Shown here: piece after piece, positions 37,377 to 49,344 of the stretch | How positions within the stretch are numbered: position 1 is the first letter of the stretch | Layout: the number at the start of each line of letters is the position of its first letter | From: Prescottella equi | Lineage (GTDB): Bacteria; Actinomycetota; Actinomycetes; Mycobacteriales; Mycobacteriaceae | DNA: 64,000 nucleotides | Assembly: GCF_002094305.1 (NCBI RefSeq) | Contig: NZ_LWTX01000001.1 | Coordinates: 434,001-498,000 of the forward strand | Direction of reading: 5' to 3' | The notes under the pieces: model-generated | Database searches by the model: none | What the model was told of the DNA's origin: nothing | The model's input: the letters and a program-made list of their open reading frames with translations, nothing else | Program-made: the position numbers and the translations under genes

Positions 37377-38333
37377 ATGGCAGAAGTACTCGTGCTCGTC
37401 GAGCACGCCGAGGGTGCACTCAAGAAGGTCAGCCTCGAGCTCATCACCGCCGCCCGTGCTCTCGGTGAGCCGGCCGCCGTCGTCGCCGGTCCCGCCGGCA
37501 CCGCCGCGAAGCTGGCCGAGGCCCTGGCCGCTGCCGGTGCCGCCAAGATCTACGTCGCCGAATCCGACGACATCGAGGGTTACCTGGTGACCCCGAAGGT
37601 CGACGTCCTCGCCGGCCTGGTCGAGACCGCCGGCCCGGCCGCCGTGATCCTCGCGGCCAGCACCGAGGGCAAGGAAGTTGCCGGTCGCCTGGCGGCCCGC
37701 ATCGGCTCCGGCCTGCTGTCCGACGTCGTCGAGGTCAAGTCCGACGGCAGCGCCGTCCACTCGATCTTCGGTGGCGCCTACACCGTCGACGCCAAGGCCA
37801 ACGGCGAGGTCCCGGTCATCTCGGTCCGCCCGGGTGCCGTCGAGGCCCAGCCGCAGGCCGCTGCCGGCGAGCAGGTCGTCGTCGAGGTTCCGGGCCAGGA
37901 AGAGGGCGCCGTCAAGGTGGTCTCCCGTGAGCCCATCGTCGGTGGCGATCGTCCGGAGCTCACCGAGGCGTCGGTCGTCGTCTCCGGTGGCCGTGGCGTC
38001 GGCTCGGCGGACAAGTTCTCGGTCGTCGAGGAGCTCGCCGACTCGCTCGGTGCCGCCGTCGGTGCCTCGCGTGCCGCAGTCGACTCGGGCTACTACCCGG
38101 GTCAGTTCCAGGTCGGTCAGACCGGTAAGACGGTCTCGCCGCAGCTGTACATCGCGCTCGGCATCTCCGGCGCCATCCAGCACCGCGCCGGCATGCAGAC
38201 CTCGAAGACCATCGTCGCGGTCAACAAGGACGAAGAGGCCCCGATCTTCGAGATCGCGGACTTCGGCGTCGTGGGCGACCTGTTCAACGTCGCTCCGCAG
38301 CTCACCGAGGCCGTCAAGGCTCACAAGGGCTGA
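37377..38333 (+). CDS. etfA: Electron transfer flavoprotein subunit alpha
   Basis: 318-residue EtfA (FixB). The N-terminal domain resembles the beta subunit ([20 protein letters not shown]); the C-terminal FAD domain carries the family signature in [40 protein letters not shown] and [20 protein letters not shown], ending with [19 protein letters not shown]. All FAD-contacting segments are present. GGGAGAAG lies 7 bases upstream of ATG. A GC-rich terminator follows, then an alternating CG palindrome. Confidence 0.95.
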   Translation: MAEVLVLVEHAEGALKKVSLELITAARALGEPAAVVAGPAGTAAKLAEALAAAGAAKIYVAESDDIEGYLVTPKVDVLAGLVETAGPAAVILAASTEGKEVAGRLAARIGSGLLSDVVEVKSDGSAVHSIFGGAYTVDAKANGEVPVISVRPGAVEAQPQAAAGEQVVVEVPGQEEGAVKVVSREPIVGGDRPELTEASVVVSGGRGVGSADKFSVVEELADSLGAAVGASRAAVDSGYYPGQFQVGQTGKTVSPQLYIALGISGAIQHRAGMQTSKTIVAVNKDEEAPIFEIADFGVVGDLFNVAPQLTEAVKAHKG

Positions 38334-38352
38334 CACCCGGCCACGCGCTCGC

Positions 38353-38388
38353 AGAGCCCCCGTCACCGCATCCGGTGGCGGGGGCTCT
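38353..38388 (+). terminator. etfBA terminator
   Basis: 16-bp stem AGAGCCCCCGTCACCG / CGGTGGCGGGGGCTCT with one G-T pair and loop CATC, starting 20 bases after the etfA stop. Strong intrinsic-type terminator, without a T-run. Confidence 0.8.
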
Positions 38389-38424
38389 CGCGTCGTGTCG
38401 GTCGCTCTCGCGCGCGCATTCGTC

Positions 38425-38452
38425 CCCCGCGCGCGCGATCGTGCGCGCGGGG
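38425..38452. repeat. Alternating C/G palindrome after etfA
   Basis: CCCCGCGCGC / GCGCGCGGGG, a perfect 10-bp inverted repeat with 8 bases between the arms (GCGATCGT). Further CGCG runs flank it at 38408-38417 and 38461-38468, so about 60 bases are nearly pure alternating pyrimidine-purine G/C, a sequence prone to Z-DNA or cruciform formation. Function unknown. Confidence 0.6.
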
Positions 38453-38544
38453 CGTCACTTCGCGCGCGGCACGTTCACCGAAGCTGCATCGACGCGACAC
38501 GTCCGCGACGCCTGATCGCCGTACCCACTCGATAGACCTCTGGC

Positions 38545-39360
38545 ATGACAACTTCGTCGACTGTCGAGACCGTCTGTTCCCCGCGAGAGACCTCGCGCTA
38601 CTCCCTCCTGGTGTCCTCCGATCGTGAGCACCGCCTGGCCGCTCAGGCCCTGCGCTACCGCGTGTTCGCCGCCGAACCCGGCTTCGTGATCCCCGCGTCC
38701 GACGACCGTCTGGACGCCGACCGCTTCGACGACTTCTGCGACCACCTGCTGGTCCGCGACAACGCGACCGACGAGTTCGTCGGCTGCTACCGGATGCTTC
38801 CGCCCGACGCCGCGATCGCGGCCGGCGGCTACTACACCGCCACCGAGTTCGACCTGGAAGCGCTCGATCCCACTGGGCGTCGCGTGGTCGAGATGGGGCG
38901 CGCGTGCGTCGATGCCGAGCACCGCTCCGGCTCGGTGCTCGCACTCATGTGGGCGGGCATCCTGCACTACCTGCAGCTCACCGGCCACGACACGGTCATG
39001 GGCTGCGTGTCGGTGCCGATGCAGGACCGTCCCGACGCCGTCGCCGGCGCGAACGTGCGCGGCGTCCGCGACTTCCTGCTGGGCCGCCACGCCGCGGAGC
39101 CGTCGTCGTGGGTGCGACCGCTGCGACCGGTGCGGGTGGACGGTCGACCGCTCGATGACATCGCCGCACCCCTGCGGCCGGCGGTTCCGCCACTACTGCG
39201 CGGCTACCTGCGGCTGGGCGCGAAGATCTGCGGGGAGCCGGCGCATGACCCGGACTTCGGTGTCGCGGACTTCGTCGCGCTGCAGACCTTGCGCGACGCC
39301 GACACCCGCTACCTGGAACGGCTCCAGCGCGCCGCCGCGACCCTCGAGGCCGCGGCGTGA
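38545..39360 (+). CDS. GNAT N-acyltransferase, OlsB-like (ornithine lipid type)
   Basis: 271-residue GNAT-fold acyltransferase of the hemolysin-like/COG3176 group that includes OlsB, which joins a 3-hydroxy fatty acid to ornithine. YSLLVSSDREHRLAAQALRY opens the fold; the conserved EMGRACVDAEHRSGSVLALM (residue ~117) is the acyl-ACP-binding loop. It is followed with a GTGA overlap by a PlsC-type O-acyltransferase, the OlsB-OlsA pair needed for ornithine lipid. Corresponds to Rv3027c by position. The ornithine-lipid role is inferred from the pairing; other N-acyl products are possible. Confidence 0.78.
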   Translation: MTTSSTVETVCSPRETSRYSLLVSSDREHRLAAQALRYRVFAAEPGFVIPASDDRLDADRFDDFCDHLLVRDNATDEFVGCYRMLPPDAAIAAGGYYTATEFDLEALDPTGRRVVEMGRACVDAEHRSGSVLALMWAGILHYLQLTGHDTVMGCVSVPMQDRPDAVAGANVRGVRDFLLGRHAAEPSSWVRPLRPVRVDGRPLDDIAAPLRPAVPPLLRGYLRLGAKICGEPAHDPDFGVADFVALQTLRDADTRYLERLQRAAATLEAAA

Positions 39361-40196
39361 GCCACCCCTGGGCGCCTACGAGTCCGTGCGGTGAGCGCTG
39401 CGTGAGCGGGGTCGGCCGCGTCTCGGTGCCGACGGCCTGCGCGCGATGGGTGGCGCTGGCGGCGGCGTCGAGCATGCTGCTGTTCCCGCTCCTGCGCGCG
39501 CTCCCACAGCCCACGCGAGCGCGATGTCACCGGCGTCTGGCCCGGGCTGCGTTGCGGGGCATCGGGATCCGAGTCGAGGGTGGGGCCGGGCTACGGGTCC
39601 CGGACGGCACGTTGGTCGTGGCGGGCCACGTGTCGTGGCTGGACGTGCTGGTGCTCGCCGCCGTGGTGCCCGGCCGGTTCGTGGCCCGGGCGGACCTGGT
39701 GACTTGGCCGCTGCTCGGCGCGGTCGCGAGGCGAGCACGAGTCATCACTATCGACCGCGACCGGCTGCGCGGCCTGCCCGCGACGGTCGCCACCGTCCGC
39801 GACCGGTTGTCCGCGGGGGAGACGGTGATCGCGTTCCCGGAGGGGACCACGTGGTGCGGTCGGGCGTTCGGGCGCTTCCGGCCCGCGCTGTTCCAGTCGG
39901 CGATCGACGCGCAGCGACCGGTGCTGCCGCTGTCGGTGGACTACCTCGACGCCGCGGGCGACGGCACCACGGTGCCGGCCTTCGTCGGCGCCGACACGAT
40001 CGGCGCGTCGATGCGCCGCGTCCTCCGGGCCCGGGGCCTGCGCGTCCGGGTGACCGCGGGGGAGATGCAGCACCCCGGCAGCGATCGGCGCGAGCTCGCC
40101 GACCGCTGCTCGCGACAGGTGCGGGACGGCTCCCGGCCGACGATCGACCGGCTCCTGGCGCGGCTCGACCAGCCGGACCACGCGCAAGCTGCGTGA
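39357..40196 (+). CDS. PlsC-type 1-acyl-glycerol/lyso-lipid O-acyltransferase (OlsA-like)
   Basis: 279-residue membrane-associated acyltransferase. A hydrophobic segment near residues 32-50 is followed by the H-x4-D catalytic motif in GHVSWLD (~residue 86) and the substrate-binding motif IAFPEGTTWCG (~residue 160), with LPLSVDYLDAAGD downstream. Translationally coupled (GTGA) to the OlsB-like gene, so it probably adds the second acyl chain to the N-acyl amino acid. It could also be a lysophosphatidate acyltransferase. Start at GTG 39357 is set by the overlap; the first ~20 residues look non-conserved. Confidence 0.82.
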   Translation: MSHPWAPTSPCGERCVSGVGRVSVPTACARWVALAAASSMLLFPLLRALPQPTRARCHRRLARAALRGIGIRVEGGAGLRVPDGTLVVAGHVSWLDVLVLAAVVPGRFVARADLVTWPLLGAVARRARVITIDRDRLRGLPATVATVRDRLSAGETVIAFPEGTTWCGRAFGRFRPALFQSAIDAQRPVLPLSVDYLDAAGDGTTVPAFVGADTIGASMRRVLRARGLRVRVTAGEMQHPGSDRRELADRCSRQVRDGSRPTIDRLLARLDQPDHAQAA

Positions 40197-40250
40197 CTGC
40201 GGTCTCCGGCCAAACGGTGACTGCGGGCGACGGGCTATCCTTGTCGGGTC

Positions 40251-41468
40251 ATGATCTCGCCTGCCACCAGCTCAGCGGTCTACCTCGACCACGCCGCGAC
40301 CACACCCATGTATCCGGCCACGATCGAGGCGATGACCGAGGTCTTCGCCACGGTGGGTAACGCCTCGTCGTTACACGGATCGGGTCGGTCGGCGCGACGC
40401 CGTATCGAAGAGGCCCGCGAGTCGATTGCGGCGTGCCTGGGCGCGCGCCCGTCCGAGGTGATCTTCACCTCCGGCGGCACCGAGAGCGACAACCTGGCCG
40501 TCAAGGGCATCTACTGGGCGCGGCGCGGCGCCGACCCCCGGCGCACCCGGATCCTGGCGAGCGCGGTCGAGCACCACGCCGTGCTCGACGCCGTCGAGTG
40601 GCTCGCCGCACACGAGGGCGCCCGGGTGACGTGGCTGCCCGTCGACGCCGACGGTGCCGTCGACCCCGACGCCGTGCGGGCCGAACTGGCACTGCACGCC
40701 GAGGAGACCGCGCTCGTCACCGTCATGTGGGCCAACAACGAGGTCGGTACTGTCAACCCGATCGCGGAGATCGCCGCGATCGCCTCCGAGTACGGCGTCC
40801 CCATCCACTCCGATGCAGTGCAGGCCGCAGCGCACCTGCCGATCGACTTCGCGACGAGTGGGCTGTCGGCGCTCAGCATCGCCGGCCACAAGCTGGGCGG
40901 CCCCCAGGGTGTCGGTGCACTCCTGCTCGGCCGGCAGGTGCCGTGCGTGCCGCTGTCGCACGGCGGCGGCCACGAGCGTGACCTGCGTTCGGGCACGCAG
41001 GATACGGCGTCGATCGTCGGCCTCGCATCGGCTCTGCAGATCACGACGACGGAGATGGCGTCGCGCAGCGCCGAGCTGATCACGTTGCGGGACAGTCTGA
41101 TCGAGGGTGTGCGCGCCGTCGTGCCCGACGCGATCCTCAACGGCGCCACCGGGCCGGCGCGGCTCCCGGGTAACGCGCACTTCACTTTCCCCGGCTGCGA
41201 AGGGGATTCGCTGCTGATGCTCCTCGACGTCGCGGGTGTCGAGTGCTCCACCGGGTCGGCCTGCACGGCCGGGGTCGCGAGCGCCAGCCACGTGCTCACC
41301 GCGATGGGCGTCGACCCGGTCGTCGCTCGTGGATCGCTCCGTTTCTCGTTGGGGCACACGTCGACCGAGCGGGACGTCGAGGCGCTGCTGTCCGCTCTGC
41401 CGCAGGTGATCGAACGTGCCCGGGCCGCCGGACTGGCGAGCGCGGGCGCTCGAGGAGGGAATCGTTAG
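40251..41468 (+). CDS. Cysteine desulfurase (IscS/NifS family)
   Basis: 405-residue PLP enzyme that removes sulfur from cysteine and carries it as a persulfide. [18 protein letters not shown] begins the fold, [12 protein letters not shown] and [14 protein letters not shown] follow, the PLP lysine is in [14 protein letters not shown] (~residue 210), and the persulfide Cys is in [11 protein letters not shown] (~residue 330). The stop is directly followed by mnmA, so the pair is a sulfur relay for tRNA 2-thiolation; it may also serve Fe-S assembly. A TATCCT hexamer at 40236 is the likely -10. Confidence 0.92.
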   Translation: MISPATSSAVYLDHAATTPMYPATIEAMTEVFATVGNASSLHGSGRSARRRIEEARESIAACLGARPSEVIFTSGGTESDNLAVKGIYWARRGADPRRTRILASAVEHHAVLDAVEWLAAHEGARVTWLPVDADGAVDPDAVRAELALHAEETALVTVMWANNEVGTVNPIAEIAAIASEYGVPIHSDAVQAAAHLPIDFATSGLSALSIAGHKLGGPQGVGALLLGRQVPCVPLSHGGGHERDLRSGTQDTASIVGLASALQITTTEMASRSAELITLRDSLIEGVRAVVPDAILNGATGPARLPGNAHFTFPGCEGDSLLMLLDVAGVECSTGSACTAGVASASHVLTAMGVDPVVARGSLRFSLGHTSTERDVEALLSALPQVIERARAAGLASAGARGGNR

Positions 41469-42587
41469 ATGCGAGTTCTGGCTGCGATGAGCGGTGGTGT
41501 GGACTCGGCGGTGGCCGCTGCCCGCGCCGTGGAGGCCGGTCACGACGTCGTGGGCGTGCACCTCGCGCTGTCGACCGCGCCCGGCACGTTGCGCACCGGT
41601 TCGCGAGGCTGCTGCTCCAAGGAGGACGCCGGTGACGCGAAGCGTGCCGCCGACGTACTCGGAATCCCCTTCTATGTATGGGATTTCGCGGACCGCTTCA
41701 AGGAAGACGTGATCGACGACTTCGTCGAGTCGTACGCCGCCGGGGAGACCCCCAACCCGTGCCTGCGGTGCAACGAGAAGATCAAGTTCGCGGCGCTCGC
41801 CGACCGCGCGTACGCGCTGGGCTTCGACGCCGTCGCCACCGGGCACTACGCCCGTCTCGAGGACGGCGAGCTGCGCCGTGCGGTGGACGCGGACAAGGAT
41901 CAGTCGTACGTGCTGGCGGTGCTCACCGCCGACCAGTTGTCCCGGGCGATGTTCCCGGTCGGCGACACCCCCAAGGAGCAGATCCGCGAAGAGGCCGCCG
42001 CACGCGGACTCGCGGTCGCGAACAAGCCCGACAGCCACGACATCTGCTTCATCCCGTCCGGCGACACCCGGGCGTTCCTCGGAGCCAGGATCGGGATCCG
42101 ACCCGGCGCGGTGGTCGACGCCGACACCGGTGAGGTGCTCGCGCAGCACGAGGGCGTCCACGGGTTCACGATCGGGCAGCGCAAGGGGCTCGGCGTGCAG
42201 GGGCCGGCCGCCGACGGTCAGCCCCGCTACGTGACCGCGATCGAGCCCGAGACCGGCACCGTGCGGGTCGGCTCGGCCGCGCGCCTCGACGTGTGGACCA
42301 TCACCGCCGAACGAGCGATCTGGACGTCGGGGCAGGCGCCCGAGGGGCCGATCGAGTGCATCGTGCAGGTGCGTGCGCACGGCGGTACCGCGCGTGCTGT
42401 CGCGGAGGCGGTCCGGGGCGAGCGCAGCGACGGGGAAGGTCGCGACGGCGGCATCGTCGTGCAGCTGTCGGAACCGCTGACCGGCGTCGCGAAGGGACAG
42501 GCCGTGGTGCTGTACCGCCCCGACGAGGACGGCGACGTCGTCATCGGCAGCGGCACCATCGCGGGAACCTCCGCGGACCGTCCGTGA
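41469..42587 (+). CDS. mnmA: tRNA-specific 2-thiouridylase MnmA
   Basis: 372-residue enzyme that thiolates U34 of Lys, Glu and Gln tRNAs. The PP-loop ATP site is [12 protein letters not shown] at residues 7-18. The two catalytic cysteines are in [12 protein letters not shown] (~residue 98) and [11 protein letters not shown] (~residue 194). The C-terminal beta-barrel ([20 protein letters not shown] and on) is complete. It starts at the base after the desulfurase stop and overlaps the MetE-like gene by GTGA. The segment after [10 protein letters not shown] contains an Asp/Gly insertion ([12 protein letters not shown]) before the final strand. Confidence 0.94.
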   Translation: MRVLAAMSGGVDSAVAAARAVEAGHDVVGVHLALSTAPGTLRTGSRGCCSKEDAGDAKRAADVLGIPFYVWDFADRFKEDVIDDFVESYAAGETPNPCLRCNEKIKFAALADRAYALGFDAVATGHYARLEDGELRRAVDADKDQSYVLAVLTADQLSRAMFPVGDTPKEQIREEAAARGLAVANKPDSHDICFIPSGDTRAFLGARIGIRPGAVVDADTGEVLAQHEGVHGFTIGQRKGLGVQGPAADGQPRYVTAIEPETGTVRVGSAARLDVWTITAERAIWTSGQAPEGPIECIVQVRAHGGTARAVAEAVRGERSDGEGRDGGIVVQLSEPLTGVAKGQAVVLYRPDEDGDVVIGSGTIAGTSADRP

Positions 42588-43615
42588 CCGCCTCCCGGGT
42601 TCCCGTCGGTGTCGCGACGGGTGTCGGATCGTGGCCGGGCACCGATCCGCGAGCGGCGGCGGAGATCGTCGTCGGAGAACTAGCGGCCCTGCCGCACCTC
42701 GTCGAACTGCCCGCGCGGGGCATCGGCGCCGACATGATCGGCCGAGCGGGAGCCCTGCTGATCGACATCCCGATCGACACCTCCACGACGGGGTATCGCC
42801 TGGCGCAGCGCGTCGGCGCCGCCACCCGCACCGCCCGGGACCTGCTGGCCCGCGATCTCGACGCGCTCGAGGAGGCGTGGGAGCTCGCCGGACGCCGTGG
42901 CACCGACCAACCGGTGAAAGTGCAGGCCGTCGGGCCGCTCACGCTGGCGTCGCAACTCGAACTGCACGGCGGGCACCGCGTGCTCACCGATCCCGGGGCG
43001 CTGCGGGACGTGGCCGAGTCGCTCGCCGAGGGCGTCGCGAACCACGTCGCCGACACCGCCCGACGTCTCGGTTCGCCGGTGGTGGTGCAACTCGACGAGC
43101 CGGGCCTGCCGGCGGTGCTCGCAGGTTCGCTGTCCGGAGTGTCGATCCTGCAGACGCCTCGTGCGCTGCCGGAGCCCGAGGCCCTCCATGTCCTGCAGCA
43201 GGCGATCGGGCGCATCGATGCCCCGGTTCTGGTGCACTGCTGTGCGTCGGACGTCCCGTGGGGGTTGCTGCGCCGCAGCGGCGCCGCGATGGTCGGCTTC
43301 GATGTCGACACCCTCGGGACCTCCGACCTGGACGGCATCGGCGAACTGCTCGACGGTGGCGTCGACCTCGCGCTGGGACTGGTGCCGACCGGTGAGCCCG
43401 AGCGTACGCCCGGCTGGCGGGAGCTGGCCGAGCCCGCGACCCGGCTGTTCGACCGGCTCGGCTTCCCCCGCGAACTGCTGTCGTCGCGCGTCGCTGTGAC
43501 CCCGGCGTGCGGACTGGCCGGCGCGAGCCTGGACCGGGCCCGCGCGGCGCTGCGGTCGGCGAACGATGTGACCCGCGCTTTCGCGGACGGGGCGGACCCA
43601 GACCGGACCCGCTGA
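42584..43615 (+). CDS. Cobalamin-independent methionine synthase C-terminal-like (UROD/MetE-like) protein
   Basis: 343-residue TIM-barrel protein of the UROD/MetE superfamily. [20 protein letters not shown] near the start, [36 protein letters not shown] (Asp-Glu-Pro as in MetE) and [15 protein letters not shown] (His-Cys as zinc ligands) are visible. It is half the size of MetE, lacking the N-terminal folate domain, so it is unlikely to be a standard methionine synthase; it may transfer methyl groups from another donor. Matches Rv3015c. GTG 42584 overlaps mnmA by GTGA. Confidence 0.8.
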   Translation: MTASRVPVGVATGVGSWPGTDPRAAAEIVVGELAALPHLVELPARGIGADMIGRAGALLIDIPIDTSTTGYRLAQRVGAATRTARDLLARDLDALEEAWELAGRRGTDQPVKVQAVGPLTLASQLELHGGHRVLTDPGALRDVAESLAEGVANHVADTARRLGSPVVVQLDEPGLPAVLAGSLSGVSILQTPRALPEPEALHVLQQAIGRIDAPVLVHCCASDVPWGLLRRSGAAMVGFDVDTLGTSDLDGIGELLDGGVDLALGLVPTGEPERTPGWRELAEPATRLFDRLGFPRELLSSRVAVTPACGLAGASLDRARAALRSANDVTRAFADGADPDRTR

Positions 43616-43654
43616 AGGGTCTCTCGGCGGCCGAAACTTGTCGGCTGGCTGCGA

Positions 43655-45802
<2,148 letters not shown>

Positions 45803-46146
45803 CGGCCACAGCCGGAGAAGCGCAGCGCGACACGAACATTCACACCGAATCGGGCATCTTGTCTACGTGATGAATGCCACTCTACGACGAGGCGTCGTTG
45901 GCGTCGGGCATCGGCCGGGCGGAGCGAACGGGGGGTTCGGTCGCCGCTCGGCGGGGTGGGCCGACGGCCATCGATCCTGGTGGGAGTCGGTTCCGTTGTG
46001 GCGCGGCGCACGTACCCGGTGCGCCCACGGTGGTGATCGCGTTCGTCCGGACCGGGCGGTCCGAGTGTGGCGGGCGTCTCATTTCCGCCGCTCGGGGCAT
46101 CTGAATCGGTTTTCTGACGGAGGGCAGTGGCTGACATAGTGACGCC
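45803..46146. other. Gene-poor stretch between ligA and GNAT gene
   Basis: 344 bases. A 90-residue frame from GTG 45867 (MMNATLRRGVVG...) is very Arg/Gly-rich, has no recognisable domain and no ribosome site, so I do not call it. No convincing terminator for ligA was seen. The last ~40 bases probably contain the promoter for the GNAT gene (TAGTGA close to ATG 46147). Confidence 0.4.
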
Positions 46147-46635
46147 ATGATCGATATCCGGACCGCCACGCCTGCCGACTACGACGCCGTCGGCACCCTG
46201 ACCGCCGACGTCTACATCGACGGTGGTTTCGTATCGGAGTCCGACATGTACGCGGAACGGCTGCGCGACACGGCGTCCCGTGCCGAGCACGCCGACGTGG
46301 TCGTCGCGGTCGTCGGTGACGAGATCGTCGGGTCGGTCACCATCGCCGCACCCGAATCGAAGTTCGCGGACGTCGCGGAGAAGGGTGAGCTCGAGTTCCG
46401 CATGCTGGCGGTCGCGCCCACCGCCCGCGGCAAGGGCGTCGGATCGGCCCTCGTCCGGCACGTGCTGGACGTCGCCTACGAGCGCGGTGACCGCGCTGTC
46501 GTGATCTCGACGCAGTCCGACATGGTGGACGCCCGACGGATCTACGACCGCAACGGTTTCGTCCCGGCGCCCGAGCGCAACTGGGAGCCGGTTCCCGGCA
46601 TGGAGCTCACCGCCCTCGTCCGCGAACTGGTCTAG
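46147..46635 (+). CDS. GNAT-family N-acetyltransferase
   Basis: 162-residue single-domain acetyltransferase. IDIRTATPADYDAVGTLTAD starts the fold, FRMLAVAPTARGKGVGSALV near residue 80 is the acetyl-CoA pyrophosphate loop (R/Q-x2-G-x-G/A type, here ARGKGVG), and VVISTQSDMVDARRIYDRNGF is the last signature. The acceptor (small amine or protein N-terminus) cannot be predicted. Single gene; converges on the ACT-domain gene 5 bases later. Confidence 0.86.
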   Translation: MIDIRTATPADYDAVGTLTADVYIDGGFVSESDMYAERLRDTASRAEHADVVVAVVGDEIVGSVTIAAPESKFADVAEKGELEFRMLAVAPTARGKGVGSALVRHVLDVAYERGDRAVVISTQSDMVDARRIYDRNGFVPAPERNWEPVPGMELTALVRELV

Positions 46636-46640
46636 CGGTC

Positions 46641-47291
46641 TCAGCCCAGCACGGTCGCGACGATCCCGGCCAGATAGCCCAGGCGGGCCACCTCGGACGG
46701 GCGGAACTCGGGCCCGCCGGGGCGGCCCAGCACGAGCACCTTGCCGCTGGTGCCGAGCGGCGCGGCGGCGAGGGTGGTGTCCATGTCGCGCCACGACTGC
46801 GGTACCCAGTCGGCCTGGCCGTCGAGGACGGTCGCCTTCGCGAGGGGCATCCACGGGGCGTCGCCGGCGTGTGTCTCCGGCGCCCCCGGGCTGCCGACGA
46901 CCCGGAACGCGCCGTGCGGACCGAGGTCCATCACCGTCGACCAACCGACGCGCAGCACGCGCGGTGCGCCGTCCACGAGGACCTGCAGCCGGTCGGAGTG
47001 CGCCGCCGCGACGTTGTCGATGAGTTCGAGTTCGCGATGGGTGTCGAGGATTCCGGCGTACGGGCGGATCGAGTCCACGCGGACGTCGGGGAGATGTTCG
47101 GCGGCGGTGATGAGCGTGTCGGGAAGCGAGCCGCTCGCGACGTCCACTACGAGATCGTCGACGGCGAATCCCGAACCCCGCTCGACGACGTCGAGCGAGA
47201 GGATGTCCGCGCCGACCGAGCCGAGCGCGACGGCGAGTGCGCCGAGGCTGCCGGGACGATCGGGCAGCTGGACTCGCAGCAGGTACGACAC
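46641..47291 (-). CDS. ACT-domain protein (Rv3013-like)
   Basis: 216-residue protein. The N-terminal ~75 residues form an ACT domain (YLLRVQLPDRPGSLGALAVA, ILSLDVVERGSGFAVDDLVV), usually an amino-acid sensor. The remaining region is GAF-like or unassigned (VLVLGRPGGPEFRPSEVARL near the end). GTG 47291 is chosen over the frame opening at 47429 because GGAAAGG is 6-7 bases upstream, and because the protein then matches the length of Rv3013. It is divergent from gatCA, as in M. tuberculosis. It may sense an amino acid linked to the amidotransferase, but this is inference. Confidence 0.83.
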   Translation of the reverse strand: MSYLLRVQLPDRPGSLGALAVALGSVGADILSLDVVERGSGFAVDDLVVDVASGSLPDTLITAAEHLPDVRVDSIRPYAGILDTHRELELIDNVAAAHSDRLQVLVDGAPRVLRVGWSTVMDLGPHGAFRVVGSPGAPETHAGDAPWMPLAKATVLDGQADWVPQSWRDMDTTLAAAPLGTSGKVLVLGRPGGPEFRPSEVARLGYLAGIVATVLG

Positions 47292-47479
47292 GTGCGGCCT
47301 TTCCGTTCGTTCGAAGACTGAAGTTTCGACACCGAAGAAGGGACACGGTGCGAGCCCCCGCCGCCTCCATCCTTTCACCCCGGTCCCGCCGCTGCTCGGG
47401 TGACGGGCTGCACGGCCCGCGACGGCCACGCTCTAGGCTGGTGGGAACGTTCACTCCGACCTGAAAGGGGTCACCGAAG

Positions 47480-47779
47480 GTGCCTGCCATCTCCCGTGAC
47501 GAGGTCGCCCACCTCGCCCGGCTGTCCCGGCTCGCCCTGACCGACGCGGAACTCGACGAGTTCGCCGGTCAGCTGGATTCGATTCTCAGCCACGTGAAGG
47601 CGGTGGCGGAGGTCGCGGCAGATGATGTCCCGCCCACCGCGAACCCCAACCCCGTCGTCAACGTGACCCGGCCCGACGTCGTCGTCCCGGGTCTGACGCC
47701 CGAGCAGGCACTGTCCGGCGCTCCGGCCGTCGAAGAGGACCGGTTCGCCGTTCCGCAGATCCTGGGAGAGGGCGAATGA
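47480..47779 (+). CDS. gatC: Aspartyl/glutamyl-tRNA amidotransferase subunit C
   Basis: 99-residue GatC, the small subunit that braces the GatCAB complex making Gln-tRNA(Gln) and Asn-tRNA(Asn) by transamidation. [21 protein letters not shown] and the C-terminal [11 protein letters not shown] are typical. GAAAGGGG lies about 11 bases before the GTG start, and a TAGGCT hexamer at 47433 may be the -10. It overlaps gatA by ATGA, while gatB lies about 7 kb downstream beyond an insertion. Confidence 0.94.
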   Translation: MPAISRDEVAHLARLSRLALTDAELDEFAGQLDSILSHVKAVAEVAADDVPPTANPNPVVNVTRPDVVVPGLTPEQALSGAPAVEEDRFAVPQILGEGE

Positions 47780-49260
47780 GCACCGATCTGACCCGTCTCA
47801 ACGCCGCGGACCTGGCGTCGAAGATCCATTCGCGCGAGATCTCGTCGGTCGAGGCCACGCAGGCGCACCTGGATCGGATCGCAAAGGTCGACGGCGAGCT
47901 GCACGCGTTCCTGCACGTCGCGGGCGAGCAGGCGCTCGTCGCGGCCAAGGAGGTCGACTCCGCGATCGCCGCCGGTGACAAGCCGGTATCGGCGCTCGCG
48001 GGCGTGCCGATCGCCCTCAAGGACGTCTTCACGACCACCGACATGCCGACCACGTGCGCGTCGAAGATCCTCGAGAACTGGGTCTCGCCCTACGACGCCA
48101 CGCTCACCACCAAGCTGCGCGAGGCCGGCATCCCGATCCTCGGCAAGACGAACATGGACGAGTTCGCGATGGGCTCGTCCACCGAGAACTCCGCGTACGG
48201 CCCCACCCGGAATCCGTGGGACACCACGCGTATCCCGGGTGGTTCGGGTGGCGGCTCCGCGGCCGCGCTCGCGTCGTACCAGGCGCCGCTCGCGATCGGC
48301 ACCGACACCGGTGGCTCGATCCGCCAGCCGGCCGCGGTCACCGCGACCGTCGGCACCAAGCCCACGTACGGCACCGTCTCGCGCTTCGGTCTGGTGGCGT
48401 GCGCGTCGTCGCTCGACCAGGGCGGTCCCTGCGGTCGTACGGTGCTCGACACCGCGCTGCTCCACGAGGTCGTCGCCGGGTACGACCCGCGCGACTCCAC
48501 GTCGGTGAACGAGCCGGTCCGCCCGGTCGTCGAGGCGGCCCGTCAGGGTGCGACCGGCGACCTGAAGGGCGTGCGGGTCGGGGTCGTCAAGGAACTGCAC
48601 TCCGACAGCTATCAGCCCGGCGTCATCGCCTCGTTCGACGCTGCCGTCGAGCAGCTGACGGCGCTCGGTGCCGAGGTCGTCGAGGTGTCGTGCCCCAACT
48701 TCCTGCACGCGCTCGCGGCGTACTACCTGATCCTGCCCAGTGAGGTGTCCTCGAACCTCGCACGCTTCGACGCGATGCGCTACGGCCTGCGGGTCGACGA
48801 CGGCAACATGAGCGCCGAGCAGGTCATGGCCGCCACCCGCGCCGCCGGATTCGGCAAGGAAGTCAAGCGCCGCATCATGATCGGCACCTACGCGCTGTCG
48901 TCCGGCTACTACGACGCCTACTACGGTTCGGCGCTCAAGGTCCGCACGCTGATCGCCCGCGACTTCGACGCCGCCTACGAGAAGGTCGACGTCCTGGTCT
49001 CGCCGACGAGCCCGTTCACGCCGTGGAAGCTCGGCGAGAAGGTCGACGATCCGCTGGCGATGTACCTGTCCGACCTGTGCACGCTGCCGACCAACCTGGC
49101 CGGTCACTGCGCGATGTCCGTGCCGTCCGGTGTGTCCGCGGACGACGGTCTGCCCGTCGGCCTGCAGATCATGGCCCCGGCGCTGGCCGACGAGCGCCTG
49201 TACCGCGTCGGCGCGGCCTACGAGGCGGCCCGCGGGCCGATCGCGTCGCCCGTCGCGTAA
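47776..49260 (+). CDS. gatA: Aspartyl/glutamyl-tRNA amidotransferase subunit A
   Basis: 494-residue amidase that hydrolyses glutamine to supply ammonia to GatB. The Ser-cisSer-Lys triad is visible: Lys in [20 protein letters not shown] (~residue 80), the cis-Ser in [15 protein letters not shown] (~residue 155) and the nucleophile in [13 protein letters not shown] (~residue 179). All family regions to the C-terminus are present. A strong perfect hairpin follows the stop. Confidence 0.96.
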   Translation: MSTDLTRLNAADLASKIHSREISSVEATQAHLDRIAKVDGELHAFLHVAGEQALVAAKEVDSAIAAGDKPVSALAGVPIALKDVFTTTDMPTTCASKILENWVSPYDATLTTKLREAGIPILGKTNMDEFAMGSSTENSAYGPTRNPWDTTRIPGGSGGGSAAALASYQAPLAIGTDTGGSIRQPAAVTATVGTKPTYGTVSRFGLVACASSLDQGGPCGRTVLDTALLHEVVAGYDPRDSTSVNEPVRPVVEAARQGATGDLKGVRVGVVKELHSDSYQPGVIASFDAAVEQLTALGAEVVEVSCPNFLHALAAYYLILPSEVSSNLARFDAMRYGLRVDDGNMSAEQVMAATRAAGFGKEVKRRIMIGTYALSSGYYDAYYGSALKVRTLIARDFDAAYEKVDVLVSPTSPFTPWKLGEKVDDPLAMYLSDLCTLPTNLAGHCAMSVPSGVSADDGLPVGLQIMAPALADERLYRVGAAYEAARGPIASPVA

Positions 49261-49273
49261 CACCCGCTCCGCA

Positions 49274-49310
49274 CGACGGCCCGGATCCGAGACACGGATC
49301 CGGGCCGTCG
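49274..49310 (+). terminator. gatCA terminator
   Basis: Perfect 16-bp stem CGACGGCCCGGATCCG / CGGATCCGGGCCGTCG with loop AGACA, 13 bases after the gatA stop and ahead of the convergent DinB gene, so it may act in both directions. Confidence 0.85.
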
Positions 49311-49344
49311 GCGTTCGCGGGCCGCGACTGGGGCGGGTCCGCGG

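Noticed and set aside
43610-43624. GCTGAAGGGTCTCT near the MetE-like stop, resembling one arm of the two-copy hairpin
   Set aside because: Only one arm is present and the downstream sequence does not pair with it; it overlaps coding sequence.
45867-46139. 90-residue frame between ligA and the GNAT gene
   Set aside because: Very Arg/Gly/Trp-rich, no recognisable fold and no translation signal; most likely chance.
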